Positions 45,043 through 55,888 of a stretch of DNA of 64,000 bases are shown piece after piece. The notes under the pieces are model-generated. The model was not told the origin of the DNA. It worked only from the letters and a program-made list of their open reading frames with translations, and searched no databases. The stretch's first letter is position 1. Each line of letters begins with the position of its first letter. The translations under genes and the position numbers were made by a program. The DNA is from Halictus rubicundus (lineage: Eukaryota; Arthropoda; Insecta; Hymenoptera; Halictidae), in NCBI RefSeq assembly GCF_050948215.1, contig NC_135161.1:4291411-4355410 (forward strand), in the 5' to 3' direction.

Positions 45043-46350
45043 CACTAGAACTACCGACAGTTGAGACGTAGCTATCTCTACCAAAACCAGTCAAAATGAC
45101 TGGTCTTTAAAAAAATACGTAATAGTAGAATATTTTTATATTTATTGATTTATTATTATCTTACAAAAGGAACTGCATGTTCTGAGATCATAAAAATTAT
45201 ATAATAACAACTTTAATAATAACAATAAGTACAATAATGAAGAATATTTAGTACCAAAATCTTTGGTAACAAGAATATTAAAATAAATTTCCATTGGTAA
45301 ATATAAGAAGTATAATATAATATAATAATAATAATAATAATAAACGTAATAGAATAAATAAAATACAAATATAACTTAAATTATTAGGTACAAAAGTTAT
45401 CATTCGTCACATTTCTTACAAACGTAAAGTTTCTTCTGCGTGCATTTTCCGCATACATATTGTCTACAAAGATTGCAAATGGTGGTAGTCTTATTATTAT
45501 TACAGTACCCTATCGGACACCATTTGCGTGAATAAGGTAAGGTTCTTCGACGTACTTTGGATCTCAGATGCTCTTTGTTCTATCCGTGATTTTTCATAGT
45601 CAGCGGCAAGTTCATCTGGTAATTGAAACATAAAATCTTATCTGGATGTCTGCTCACCTGTGGTTTCCTTATATAAAATTCAGGCATTTATGCCAGCTAA
45701 ATCTAAAATATTAAAAAATACTTGAAGTGGCCATCTTCTTGATCCCGACTTCACGCTATATTTTTTTGCCATTTGGTCTGCTATATCTACCCCAAATTTT
45801 GTTTTATCATAAAATTCGACCGTTTCAGGTAGGCCCTTTTCACTTTTTCCAATTTTGACGTTTTTATGTTTTCAGCTCAGGATAAAAACTTTCTTCTTCG
45901 GCTTACTTTTATAAATTGCGAGTGTAATCTCATTTGATCGATACAGCAGCGACGAAGAGCGTGCCATGGTATTCTTCTTCGTTTTACAAATTTTTGCGAG
46001 TTCTCTTTTGTTTCCGCGTATCGTGCCAACCAGTGTGGTTCTTTCGGCTAATAATTTATATGCCAGCGACAAGCTTGTAAAAAAATTGTCGATTGTTATG
46101 GTCCTTCCCTTCATACTATACGGTTCAATAAGTTCACACCAGTCAAATTGACTGGTACTGGTACAAGTAGCCATGATAAAAGATTACTTTTATTTTCAAC
46201 GAATAAAACAAAATTAAAATTTATTATATTATTCCTTTAGCTATCCTTGCAAAAGTCATTACATCATTGCGAAGAAAAAATATAACGAAGTAGGAATTTT
46301 AAAATAAAGTTGTCAAACCAGTAATTTTGACTGGTGCGGTAGTTCTAGTG
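45043..46350 (-). mobile_element. piggyBac element (1,308 bp), internally deleted
   Basis: TTAA at 45039-45042 and 46351-46354. Ends CACTAGAACTACCGACAG and the inverse of CACTAGAACTACCGCACC, each followed inside by a CCAGTCAAAATGACTGG-type palindrome. A minus-strand transposase remnant lies between. Full-length relatives are usually 2 kb or more, so the N-terminal coding half is missing. Confidence 0.9.
45405..46174 (-). pseudogene. piggyBac transposase remnant, C-terminal half
   Basis: Minus strand. YSMKGRTITIDNFFTSLSLA carries one catalytic Asp (DNFFTS). It is followed by AERTTLVGTIRGNKREL and, after a frame change near 45870, VEFYDKTKFGVDIADQMAKK with the third catalytic Asp region (GVD..DQM). 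Next comes GSRRWPLQVFFNILDLA and a Cys-rich zinc-binding C terminus (CNLCRQYVCGKCTQKK) near 45410-45480. The region with the first catalytic Asp is absent, and stops occur near INA. The enzyme class performs precise TTAA cut-and-paste. Confidence 0.9.
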
Positions 46351-46354
46351 TTAA

Positions 46355-47138
46355 ATACCCTAGCCATCGAAAAATTAATTTTCTTCCCCCATTCGCACCA
46401 CTGTGTGAGACCGAACAAGCTAAACGCAAAAGTTTCGTTTCTCGCCGTACGCAAAGTTACGGCTTTGAACTTCTCAATGATTTCCGATCGATTTCAACGA
46501 GAGAGACCGGCTCGCAGGCCAGAAGCGTTTCGCGATCCATCGATCGGGAAGCGACCGACAAGCATCATCCGCGGCACGTGACCCGTGCAAAGCGCGCGTG
46601 AAAGTGCACGCGCTAGCATGCGTGTGTCGTCGTTCGTCGCGCATTCCGGATGACGCGTAGCACGCTTGCTTGTCTTTCCTCCGTCTTCTTTCTGTTGTCT
46701 GTTGTCTGTTGTCTGTCGGTCGCGTGTTCCGGTATAGTCGAGCGCGTCAACGCCTGGTTCGATGAACTTGAAGATACATACTTTTGTCCGTGGATCGTTA
46801 GGCGTGTTACGAGCGCGGCCCGTTCTCGTTCTCGTTTTATTTGCGATGCAACGCGCGGCGGAGCGGTGCAGCGACGGAAACAACGGAGCCGCTTCTGCTC
46901 TTACGCGATACGCGCGACGCAACCAGCTTTATCATCTGTGCTATCGTGGCGAACCAGTCCGAGGTTCCCCGGGTCTACCACGATAAATGGAGAGAACATT
47001 TAACGAACGACGAGGCAAGACGATCATCGACCGTTGTCCGACATACCCTGTAACACGCGGATCGCGTTTCTCTTCTCGATTCGATGCGTTTTCCCACGCG
47101 ATTTCTTTCGCGATCGCGCTCGTCGAAGTTTCGAATTA
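46355..47138. other. CpG-rich sequence, no supported gene
   Basis: A CACTGTG at 46399-46405 is followed by TGAGA rather than a CG-rich pentamer, so it is not called a Transib end. A short TGTCTGT run lies near 46690. Overlapping ORFs lack motifs. Confidence 0.35.
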
Positions 47139-47142
47139 TTGA

Positions 47143-47383
47143 CCCTTTGCACACGGCGCTATTTTCATTGTAAAACTAAATTTTTCTTCCGTCTTAGAAT
47201 ATTTTAATTTTATTCATACGAAACTGATCCGATTGCCACATATAATATTTAAATGTTTGGTGATCTATTAAATACAAATTTTGTAATGGAACAAATATTT
47301 TATAATATTTTTTGTAATTTCTTTGAAATAATGCCACAACAATTTCTAGTGGTGCTTCAGAGTCACCACTCGAGTGCAAAGGG
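47143..47383. mobile_element. piggyBac-like MITE, 241 bp, copy 1
   Basis: Ends CCCTTTGCAC and GTGCAAAGGG, flanked by TTGA (47139-47142) and TTAA (47384-47387). Nearly identical over its whole length to 48461-48701. It encodes nothing. Confidence 0.85.
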
Positions 47384-48289
47384 TTAATATCGCCGTGGAC
47401 GATCCGCCCGGACGCCACAGTGGTTCAGATTGGAAAATCGTGTGACATTTCCTTAAAAAATCGACTATCGCATATCAATATTTAATACTTGTATACTATT
47501 TCTTAAATATCGATCAGTCTCGAAACAGAAGATTTTAATACAATTTGATATAGTCTTTTAGTGGCAATGACGACTTAAAGTCGGATTTTTGATGGATAGT
47601 GTTTTCTATCCAAAAAATTGCATTTTTTCTTTCAGGAGTTCTGATGTTCAAATTGAATATTTCTGTGTTCTCTTTTCTTTACAGTAAAGAGCGTTCTTTC
47701 ATGATAGGGAACCGCTCCATATATTAATAATTACCGTATAAAATTTACTGAAAGAGTAATACTGAATGAAATGTAACAAATTTTTCAAATTTCTTGCAAT
47801 TGACAGGGATTATCTTTGAAGTCCCAAAGAATCCCGGGTTTTAACAAATTGGAATATTCTCGGCACACATTCCTCTACATAATCATGAAAAAGTTAATTC
47901 CCCCCTTGTCCCACTGCTCAAATTATTATTGTTTAAAGCTATTAATGTTGGACGCGGTATCGCATCAATTGATGAAACTCTGCAAGGAGAGGAGTTTTTT
48001 TTTTAATTTTTTTCATTTGTTTTTGTTTAATAAATGCATCAGAACCGTCCAAGCATTCATAGCGAGCATTCGAAATATTTTCTGCGTATTAAAAAGTTAT
48101 TTTGTTCAGTTTTGTTTTAAGTTTTGTTTCTTATAAAAATATGGCAAAACATTTTACAATTCATTGAGGTCGATGTTATATATATCCATTTTTTATTATA
48201 GATTATTTCATCGCCCTAGACAGTGGACATCGTAAAATTTCAAAAATATGCACAAGATACGGCAATATATTATGTACAAAATTATGGAT

Positions 48290-48820
48290 GGTATTACATG
48301 CCAGCGTCGATTCATAAATTACTAGTACATGGGACACTTAGGACAACTTTCAGAGGAGGCCCAAGAAACGCGTCATAAAGATTTTAAACGCATAAGATGT
48401 AGAAACATGCGAAAAAATTCAAGATTATGCACAAACGAAGACACAAAACGGGTTCGTTAACCCTTTGCACACGGCGCTATTTTCATTGTAAAACTAAATT
48501 TTTCTTCCGTCTTAGAATATTTTAATTTTATTCATACGAAACTGATCCGATTGCCACATATAATATTTAAATGTTTCGTGATCTATTAAATACAAATTTT
48601 GTAATGGAACAAATATTTTATAATATTTTTTGTAATTTCTTTGAAATAATGCCACAACAATTTCTAGTGGTGCTTCAGAGTCACCACTCGAGTGCAAAGG
48701 GTTACATCGACTGCTTTCAACATCTGATCCATATACGTATATCTAGCATTAGAACAAAACCATACCGAAAAAAAGTCAGGCTATTAGAAGCAGAAGCTTT
48801 AGAATTAATAAATATTTAAA
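48290..48820 (+). pseudogene. Transib transposase remnant in element E (RAG1-related)
   Basis: Plus strand. YYMPASIHKLLVHG (about 48290-48335) is the conserved block before the third catalytic residue. After a deletion and frame change comes LGQLSEEAQETRHKDFKR, whose AQE Glu is the likely third catalytic acid by analogy with RAG1, then NMRKNSRLCTNEDT. The MITE at 48461-48701 interrupts here, and the reading resumes with LLSTSDPY. The Asp-bearing upstream parts are not recognisable. Confidence 0.8.
48461..48701. mobile_element. piggyBac-like MITE, 241 bp, copy 2, inside Transib E
   Basis: Same ends as copy 1 (CCCTTTGCAC/GTGCAAAGGG), with TTAA at 48457-48460 and TTAC at 48702-48705. It sits within the Transib transposase remnant, so it inserted after that element. 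Confidence 0.9.
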
Positions 48821-49002
48821 ATAAAAAGTGTAATAATAATAATAATAATAACAACAACAACAACAATTGTGATACAATTCTTCTTTAACCTATCCGTAGG
48901 TTAGCAATTCAGCATTACCTGGTTCAAGTTTCACGCTAATATCACATACGGTTTAAAAGTTATACAAAAATGTCTCACGATTTTCCAATCTGAACCGCTG
49001 TG

Positions 49003-49083
49003 GGTCGGGATAGCAGTCTGCGTTTTCCTTGGGAATCTTTCATTTTGCTCTGTTATCCGAGGTCTCCGGTTTCTACTTCCCGC

Positions 49084-49136
<53 letters not shown>

Positions 49137-49573
49137 CCCCTCTCTCTCTCTCTCCCTCTGTGTGCGTACGTTCTGCCTTCTTTCTGGTTCGTTATCCCAT
49201 TCCCCCCCCTCTGGTAGATAACTCGCGAACGGTAGTTCCGCGATGTTTGAAATGCAAACAGTGTGTCGAGTGCGAGTACGGCACAGGTGCATTCTACCGT
49301 GATCCAGCGCGTGCATCGACCATCAACGCCCGGCATGGGAAGCAAGCGATCGTTCATTCCGATTTTAACGGGTTCTCTTCCGAGGCGATCCGATTTCCCG
49401 TTTCGGTTCGTTAGCCGGCGATTCGCGACTTTTCCGATCCGAAACAACGACTGAGACTCGTGGTAAGAAATTTAGGTCAAAAACGTTAAGCACGAGTCCG
49501 ACCCGTGGTACCTCGTTCGGACCAAACGCGAACAACACGAGCTTGGCTCTTGCTGCAGTAAATTCTCGATGTA
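49003..49573. other. Flanking sequence with a CT microsatellite
   Basis: A CT run at about 49088-49155 produces spurious ORFs of SLSL or ERER repeats. No gene is supported. Confidence 0.6.
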
Positions 49574-50831
49574 CGAGGGTGGTCTGAAAAGTTTCCGACC
49601 TAACAAAGATATAAGCCATTTTTTCCTCAAAATTATTTTGATTTCTCTACACAGTCCCCTTGTAAGTCTATACACTTCTCCCAGCGATGCTCCCATCTCT
49701 CCAGCCCGTCCAAATAGTACTTGCCGTCTTTCTCTGCAAAATAGCTATTTACAAAGGTTTTATTTACAACTTTTAACTTGGGGAAGAAAAAGAAGTCGCT
49801 TGGAGCTAGATCTGGCGAGTAAGGTGGGTGATCAAGCAGTTCAAACCGCAATTCGTGGATTTTTGCCATGGCAATCGTTGAGGTGTAAGACGGCGCATTG
49901 TTTTGGTGGAACAAGATTTTTTTTTCTGCAAATGTGGCCGTCTTTCCGCAATTTCTGCCTCCAGCCTGTCGAGTAACGATGCGTAGTATGCTCCTGTAAT
50001 GGTTTTCCCTTTTTGAAGATAATCAATAAAGATAACTCCACGACTGTCCCAGAAAACAGTCGCCATCACTTTCCCAGCCGAAGGAACAGCCTTTGCCTTT
50101 TTTGGCGCCGATTCCCCATAAGCAGTCCACTGTTTTGACTGCATTTTTGATTCGGGAGTGTAATGGTGTATCCAAGTTTCATCAACAGTAATTAGCCGGC
50201 GCCAAAACTCTGATTTATTGCGCCTAAGTTGCGCCAAAAGAGCGATCGAAATGTTCATTCGAACAAGTTTCTGATCCAACGTGAGCAAACGCGGCTCCCA
50301 CGCGCAGACAGCTTTCTCGTGCCTAAATCTTCAATCAATATGTGACAAACGCGTTCTTTGGATATATTCGTGGCCTCTTCTATCTCTCTAACGTTAATTC
50401 GACGGTTGTCTAGCACCATTTGGTGAATTTTAGCGATGTTATCGTCACTGGTTGCAGTTTTTGGGCGTCCCGAACGTTCATCGTCACCCAAGCTGGTACG
50501 GCCACGTTTAAATTCAGCTGCCCAAAATTTCACGGTGGTAAATGATGGTGCAGAGTTCCCGTATACAGCGTCTAACTCTTCTTTGATTTGCGTAGGCGTA
50601 TTGCCTTTGAAAAATAAATATTTCATCGCAGCTCGATACTCGAGTTTTTCCATTTTCACAAAAACACTCACAGCAACTTACTCGAACGACAGTTAAACAA
50701 TAACTGAGCGTCCGAAATAGCTGAAATTTTTGTGAGTACCTGTCAAAGCATGCACAAACACGCTCCAGTACTTTTGTCGGCGAATACTGCCATCTTCGTG
50801 TTGAGGTCGGAAACTTTTCAGACCACCCTCG
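49574..50831 (-). mobile_element. mariner element (1,258 bp), different subfamily, defective
   Basis: Ends CGAGGGTGGTCTGAAAAGTT and its inverse. TA (49572-49573) on the left and TG on the right, a likely mutated TA. The length is typical of mariner. A minus-strand transposase covers nearly the whole element. Confidence 0.9.
49633..50671 (-). pseudogene. mariner transposase with loss of the second catalytic Asp
   Basis: Minus strand, three overlapping frames. N-terminal HTH part 50671-50255 (YLFFKGNTPTQIKEELDAVY, then GRTSLGDDERSGRPKTAT), central part 50288-49914 (LITVDETWIHHYTPESK, first catalytic Asp present) and C-terminal part 49914-49633 (FHQNNAPSYTS, then HPPYSPDLAPSDFFFFPKLK). In the second block the usual DNAP is NNAP, so the catalytic Asp is replaced by Asn. 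Two frameshifts (near 50270 and 49910) also break it. Confidence 0.9.
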
Positions 50832-50833
50832 TG

Positions 50834-51266
50834 CAGTGTGTCCCACGAACTCTGTCCACTTGAATATTTTGGCTATTTCAAACAGTACGAGAAAATGTTA
50901 CTTACAGAAGTTGTAGGGTTTAAGAAACTATACATAATATGGTATAAATGATATTCTTGCAAGTGGAGGCGTAGAGAAGGTATAGAGATCACCTTTATTC
51001 AGGGGAGGTCACCTTTATTTTTTCAAATGGAATGTCCAATTTTTTATGCTCGATTTCGATAGAATGGCGTATTCTGAGTATAAAAGTACTAAAGTGTATT
51101 TGTCCTAAAACTACGCTGTTGAGTCCTTTTCAAATTTTACTGACATAATCTTGAGACTTCCCCCTTACTACAGATGCCAAATTGTTCTATACAGATTAGT
51201 TTAGTACATCTCATTTTATTCATTACAATTCGTAAACGTAAGCGTTCGAATACTCTCGTGAGCCAC
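50834..51266. mobile_element. Remnants of IS630/mariner- and Tc1-type ends
   Basis: CAGTGTGTCCCACGAACTCT directly follows the mariner and resembles the terminus at 63387. The stretch ends with the inverse of CAGTGGCTCACGAGAGTATT at 51266, resembling the Tc1-like MITE end at 33825. No coding sequence is recognised. Confidence 0.5.
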
Positions 51267-51460
51267 TGTATATAGAGAAATCACTGTACATACTTCATTC
51301 AAGCCAAACGTAAACAACCCGAGTCGGACCCGTGGTTCAGTTCTCGATATTATTTTCTTACTTTCATTACGCCGAAACATATGTACATGTGACCTTCTCG
51401 TTTATTGTGGCCCGGAGCAGTCGGGAGTTAGCGGCTAGGAGAAGGGGTCAAGGGTCAGAT
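51267..51460. other. Fragments of the TA-MITE family
   Basis: ATATAGAGAAATCACTGTA at about 51270 matches a MITE terminus, and AACCCGAGTCGGACCCGTGG lies nearby. The elements are not intact. Confidence 0.4.
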
Positions 51461-51598
51461 TATACTAGACAGGTCAGACGCTGAGTCTATGAACGCTAGG
51501 TACAAAAACGGAGTAAACAAATTTAGTCGGCAGAATTTATTTACTCTGTTTTTGTATCTAGCTTTTATAGACCCTCGGCGTCTGCCTTGCCTAGTATA
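51461..51598. other. 138-bp near-palindrome
   Basis: Outer arms TATACTAG and CTAGTATA; inner arms TACAAAAACGGAGTAAA and TTTACTCTGTTTTTGTA. Pairing extends through most of its length with mismatches. It directly abuts the CACTA-like element and is probably a small foldback MITE. Confidence 0.75.
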
Positions 51599-51599
51599 A

Positions 51600-53489
51600 C
51601 ACTGTCCAACACCAAAAAAATTTTGCAATACCTGTTGGGTGATTCTTATACACTTTGTCATCCTAAAACCGAATCTGAAAGTAGAATTGCTCCATCACGC
51701 AACGTTTTCGAAAAATTTTGGTTTTTGTAAAAATGCCCGATTTTGATACGAAACGACGTGTTACGCAAAAACTAAACACGCGAGAAAGTTCAAATTTGAG
51801 TCAAGAGATAGAGGGGACTCTCCTCTACATATTCATATAGTCAATTATATTTTTATGTACTTCCTAATAGTTGTAAATGGTTGTTAAATTTTGAAAATGT
51901 GCCGACGCGGGTACTTTGTACGCTCTATTTTTGTATTTATGTGAAAAATCCTTTATCTAGCAGGAATTTACTATACAGGAATGCATTCTACAGACATTTC
52001 TGGTAAAGAAACCATTCACGAAAAGTATTTGGTTCCCTTAATGTACGAGAAGGATCAGAAAATGTTAATTGACAGCGTGTGCGCGACGCGTTCGCGCCAG
52101 ACGGCCATTGCAGCCTTTTCGCGACTCGCCAGGGCCGTCGCTATACGTAGTCGACGTTGGTACCACTCAAGTATGTCTTTGCTTACTATGCTTAATTAAA
52201 TACATTTTTTTTTTGTCTTTTTGAGTGCCAATCATTACAAAAGATTATAAAAATTCGAGTTATATTCACATTTCATTGTGGAAATGCTTAATAAAGAAAA
52301 TTGACCGCAGCAATGCGGTGACTGGAAAATTTTATTTTCAGTAATTGTTGTCTTATTTTTGTAATTGTAATACCAATGGACATTCAAGATTCTTCCGATT
52401 AAAATAAGTCCAAACACTATGTAAATGGGACTATTTTTATCGATTTTATTGATCGAAGTACATAATTAAGACATAGATCGCTCTATATTAAATCGATAAA
52501 ATCTCGCGGAAGTGTATAAATCAGCCGGACTGTTTTTGTTATATTCATGACGAAATTATTTTAAAATCAAAACAAGGAATACAATTCCAGCATTAATCTT
52601 TCATCAAGATATTTCAACAATGGAAAAGCGTTACAAAGGAAAAGACTTATGTGCGGATGCTTGCTGATTACTGCTGGACACTTATTATTGAAAATCGGGA
52701 TACCAGGAACAAACGTCAAGCAAGGCGGCAACATTTTTAATTTGTTTACATCAGAAATAGGTAAGTTTTTGTATTCAATTTTCTTTATTAAGCATTTCCA
52801 CAATGAAATGTGAATATAACTCGAATTTTTATAATCTTTTGTAATGATTGGCACTCAAAAAGACAAAAAAAAAATGTATTTAATTAAGCATAGTAAGCAA
52901 AGACATACTTGAGTGGTACCAACGTCGACTACGCATAGCGACGGCCCTGGCGAGTCGCGAAAAGGCTGCAATGGCCGTCTGGCGCGAACGCGTCGCGCAC
53001 ACGCTGTCAATTAACATTTTCTGATCCTTCTCGTACATTAAGGGAACCAAATACTTTTCGTGAATGGTTTCTTTACCAGAAATGTCTGTAGAATGCATTC
53101 CTGTATAGTAAATTCCTGCTAGATAAAGGATTTTTCACATGAATACAAAAATAGAGCGTACAAAGTACCCGCGTCGGCACATTTTCAAACTTTAACAACC
53201 ATTTACAACTATTAGGAAGTACATAAAAATATAATTGACTATATGAATATGTAGAGGAGAGTCTCCTCTATCCCTTGACTCAAATTTGAACTTTCTCGCG
53301 TATTTAGTTTTTGCGTAACACGTCGTTTCGTATCAAAATCGGGAATTTTTACAAAAACCAAAATTTTTCGAAAACGTTGCGTGATGGAGCAATTCTACTT
53401 TCAGATTCGGTTTTAGGATGACAAAGTGTATAAGAATCACCCAACAGGTATTGCAAAACTCGAAAAAAGTTTAATTTTGTTGGACAGTG
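51600..53489. mobile_element. CACTA-like long inverted-repeat element (1,890 bp)
   Basis: Starts CACTGTCCAACA, ends TGTTGGACAGTG, and is flanked by TAA at 51597-51599 and 53490-53492. CACTG ends with a 3-bp duplication fit the CACTA/EnSpm group. The two arms (about 51600-52304 and 52774-53489) are nearly identical inverted copies of about 705 bp, separated by about 470 bp. Each arm holds the same 72-codon ORF (51981-52199 + and 52880-53098 -), differing in one residue (AIRSRR versus AMRSRR), with no known domain. No transposase is recognised, so the superfamily is inferred from ends alone. Confidence 0.75.
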
Positions 53490-53492
53490 TAA

Positions 53493-53909
53493 TCGGACCG
53501 TAAAAATCCACGTCGGACAATTAGGATCGTTCTCAGGACGAGTCGAACACGGAGAGCGAGTGCTCCTCGTTAATTAGCCCTCGCCTTGCAGAATAATAAT
53601 AAAACGAGCGTGGCAGGAAATGCAGGAAGGGCAGGAAAGGCTGGCGGCGCGATAAGCGCGCGATAAGGAACGCGTGTGGCAGCGTGACAGTAGAAACGGA
53701 GGATCGCTGGTTGCTCATTGCCGGTCGCGAACCGGATGCCGAGCTGCGCAGGACCGACCATGCGTGTTCCCGTGCGCATCGCGCGTCGCACGCCGCGCCG
53801 GTTCGAAGTTCAAGGTCGTCTCGTCCATCCGCTCGTGTAATTGCCGGGGAAACTCCACCGTGGAAAAATCCCGGCCGCGTTTCCCGTGTACGAAATCCCT
53901 GGAACGTAA
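53493..53909. other. CpG-rich sequence, no supported gene
   Basis: Overlapping ORFs on both strands without motifs. Confidence 0.35.
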
Positions 53910-54924
53910 CGACCCGCAGTGAGCAAAAATGCCATTCCGACGCTCTAATTATCCCTTCTTATGTTAGGAAATTAATGAAGTAATTATTCAAATGAAACAA
54001 AATTTTTAATATACCACGCTTTTAAGACGGAGTAAAAAGTATAAAATAATTTTTCCCAGCTCCATACAGATAGTCCTAAAAATTTGTGATCGTGAATTTT
54101 TCATAGCTATGAAAATACTTGTAAGATTTAATTAAAATGAACTAACAATGAATAAGAGACATTCTTTCAACCTCTAGTTTCCGAGATATCTCAAAAACTG
54201 TGGTTTTGACTCCCAACTTTGAGGGCTGTTTTACCCTTTCAAATTGGATGATTGCCGATAAAAGAAAACACGAGTCAAATATTTTTCGAAGTACTGTATC
54301 CCACATAAATTTCATCAAAATCGGCTTGTATCAACTGAATATGTTCCCTTGTCAGCAATACCTAATAGTTTTCTTTCAAATTGCCCTCGAATATTGGGAA
54401 AATCATGCGAAAGGAGACAATTTCACGTTCTTCATTTTTTCCTCGAACTTTGCCGGCCCGTGGGTCCTGGAGGTGGATGAAAAAATATTTTTCTTCGAAT
54501 TTGCTTCCACCGGAATGTTCTTAAAACATCCCCATTACTCGTTTCTTTAAAAACAATGAAAATGTTTTCCATTCTCGCACAGTATCGCAAATGGCGATAT
54601 AATATAAATAAAATGGCGATATAATATATATATTTATTATATTTTTTCCATTCCTGGTGGAAAAAAATCATAGATCGTTTCATGTTTCTTCAAACCGATT
54701 GAAATTTTGTGTTAGGTCCTGAAATGAGATTTAACATATGTAGAACCTTTAAAAATAATATTTATATTGAAAAATATTATATAAATTATAGAAACAAATA
54801 TAAAAATTAATAAAAAACATAATATTAAATAAGTATAACAACAATATCTAAATATAACAATATAAAGTTACTTACGAAGTTACTTATGGGATTAGAAGGA
54901 TGTTCTTGTTAAAAGTAGATCTAA

Positions 54925-55610
54925 CACACCTTTCGGTAGCTAATTTGTACTTTTTTGCGGTAACACCCTATAATAATTTATGATGGGATCAGAAGTAATT
55001 AACAGCATTGCTATTAAATCGTAGTTTGTAGATACCCGCGAATTCTCCCCTGCGTGGCCAATCCTAATCCTTCTTATGTCTTTGTCTTATGTCTCTTCAG
55101 ACATCATGCCAATTGGCAAGAGGCATGATTTACTTATTTCCACACTATGAAATAATAATTTGTGCACCGTAACGGGCATATAAAAGCAAGGATAAAAAAT
55201 TTAAATATAAATCTTTTGTTTCACGAACAAATTTCTCGAAACTTAGAAAATTAATGTTGTGACCTGAAGAAAGAGCAGATAAGATATAGAAAAATCGTTC
55301 GAGGGGTTCCTTATTAATGCCTGTTGTTTTCGAAGTTTTTGTAAAGTTTTTGAAGAAACGCCTTGCCGTGTTACCATAATTTGTGGAACCATTTCCACCT
55401 GCTTTCCTAGAATGCAAATTCGGTCCACCGTACGGTGTTACAAAGATTAAAAAAAATTGTGACAGGCAGGTTAGCAGATATTTGCATCTGATTTTTGTCA
55501 GAATCCCTTCTATATAGTTTGAACTTGATGCGATAAAAATTTCAAAATGGGATCTTTTGAGACTTTCCAGTTCTGCTCTATTAAAGTCAACTAACCGGCA
55601 TAGAAAGCTG
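54925..55610 (-). pseudogene. Transib (RAG1-related) transposase, C-terminal half, broken
   Basis: Minus strand. The reading runs from about 55610 (LVDFNRAELESLKRSHFEIF) through GGPNLHSRKAGGNGSTNYGN and TARRFF, then RFFYILSALSSGHNINFLSF. After a frame change near 55160 come YMPVTVHKLLFHSVEISKS, CLLPIGMMSEET then a stop, DKDIRRIRIG, and NYDLIAMLLITSDPIINYY. The GNTARRFF, MPxTVHK and LPIGxxSEE blocks are Transib hallmarks. The stop follows SEET, and the segment that should hold the third catalytic Glu (AQEARNK-type, intact in the 48.3-kb remnant) is missing. Confidence 0.9.
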
Positions 55611-55888
55611 GTACTTGAAAAATCTCTAAAAATGATTGCAAAGGACTTTATTAACGAACTTTGTGAACATTAATGTAAATATTTACTTATGTTAATATAG
55701 AATATCGTGCATGGAAGCTTAAAGGTTCATATTTATTGCTCTGACATAATTTTCTTTAGAACAAAAATTTAAACGTACGATTTCGCCGTATTACGGTTCG
55801 TAGTTGTCACGTATTGATTTCGATACTCGCTATTAAATGAATTATTATGGGTATAATTAGGCTCGGTAAACATTCCGAAAGGAGAATA

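Larger units (their letters stand above)
47416..49002 (+). mobile_element. Transib element E (1,587 bp)
   Basis: Ends CACAGTGGTTCAGATTGG and, inverted, CACAGCGGTTCAGATTGG; the match continues for about 30 bp. Flanking pentamers GACGC and GGTCG do not match, so the target duplication has decayed or the flanks changed. It contains a plus-strand transposase remnant and a nested MITE (48461-48701). Confidence 0.8.

Noticed and set aside
46399..46405. CACTGTG as another Transib end
   Set aside because: It is followed by TGAGA rather than a CG-rich pentamer, and no partner with a matching terminus was found.
47143..48701. ORFs 47194-47418 and 48512-48697 as a conserved small gene pair
   Set aside because: They are the same MITE sequence in two copies.
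49073..49447. ORFs across CT microsatellites (also 57519-58172 and 57622-58029)
   Set aside because: SLSLSL and ERERER translations come from simple repeats.
51981..53098. 72-codon ORF pair as a duplicated gene
   Set aside because: They are the two arms of one inverted-repeat element; no domain or independent support.
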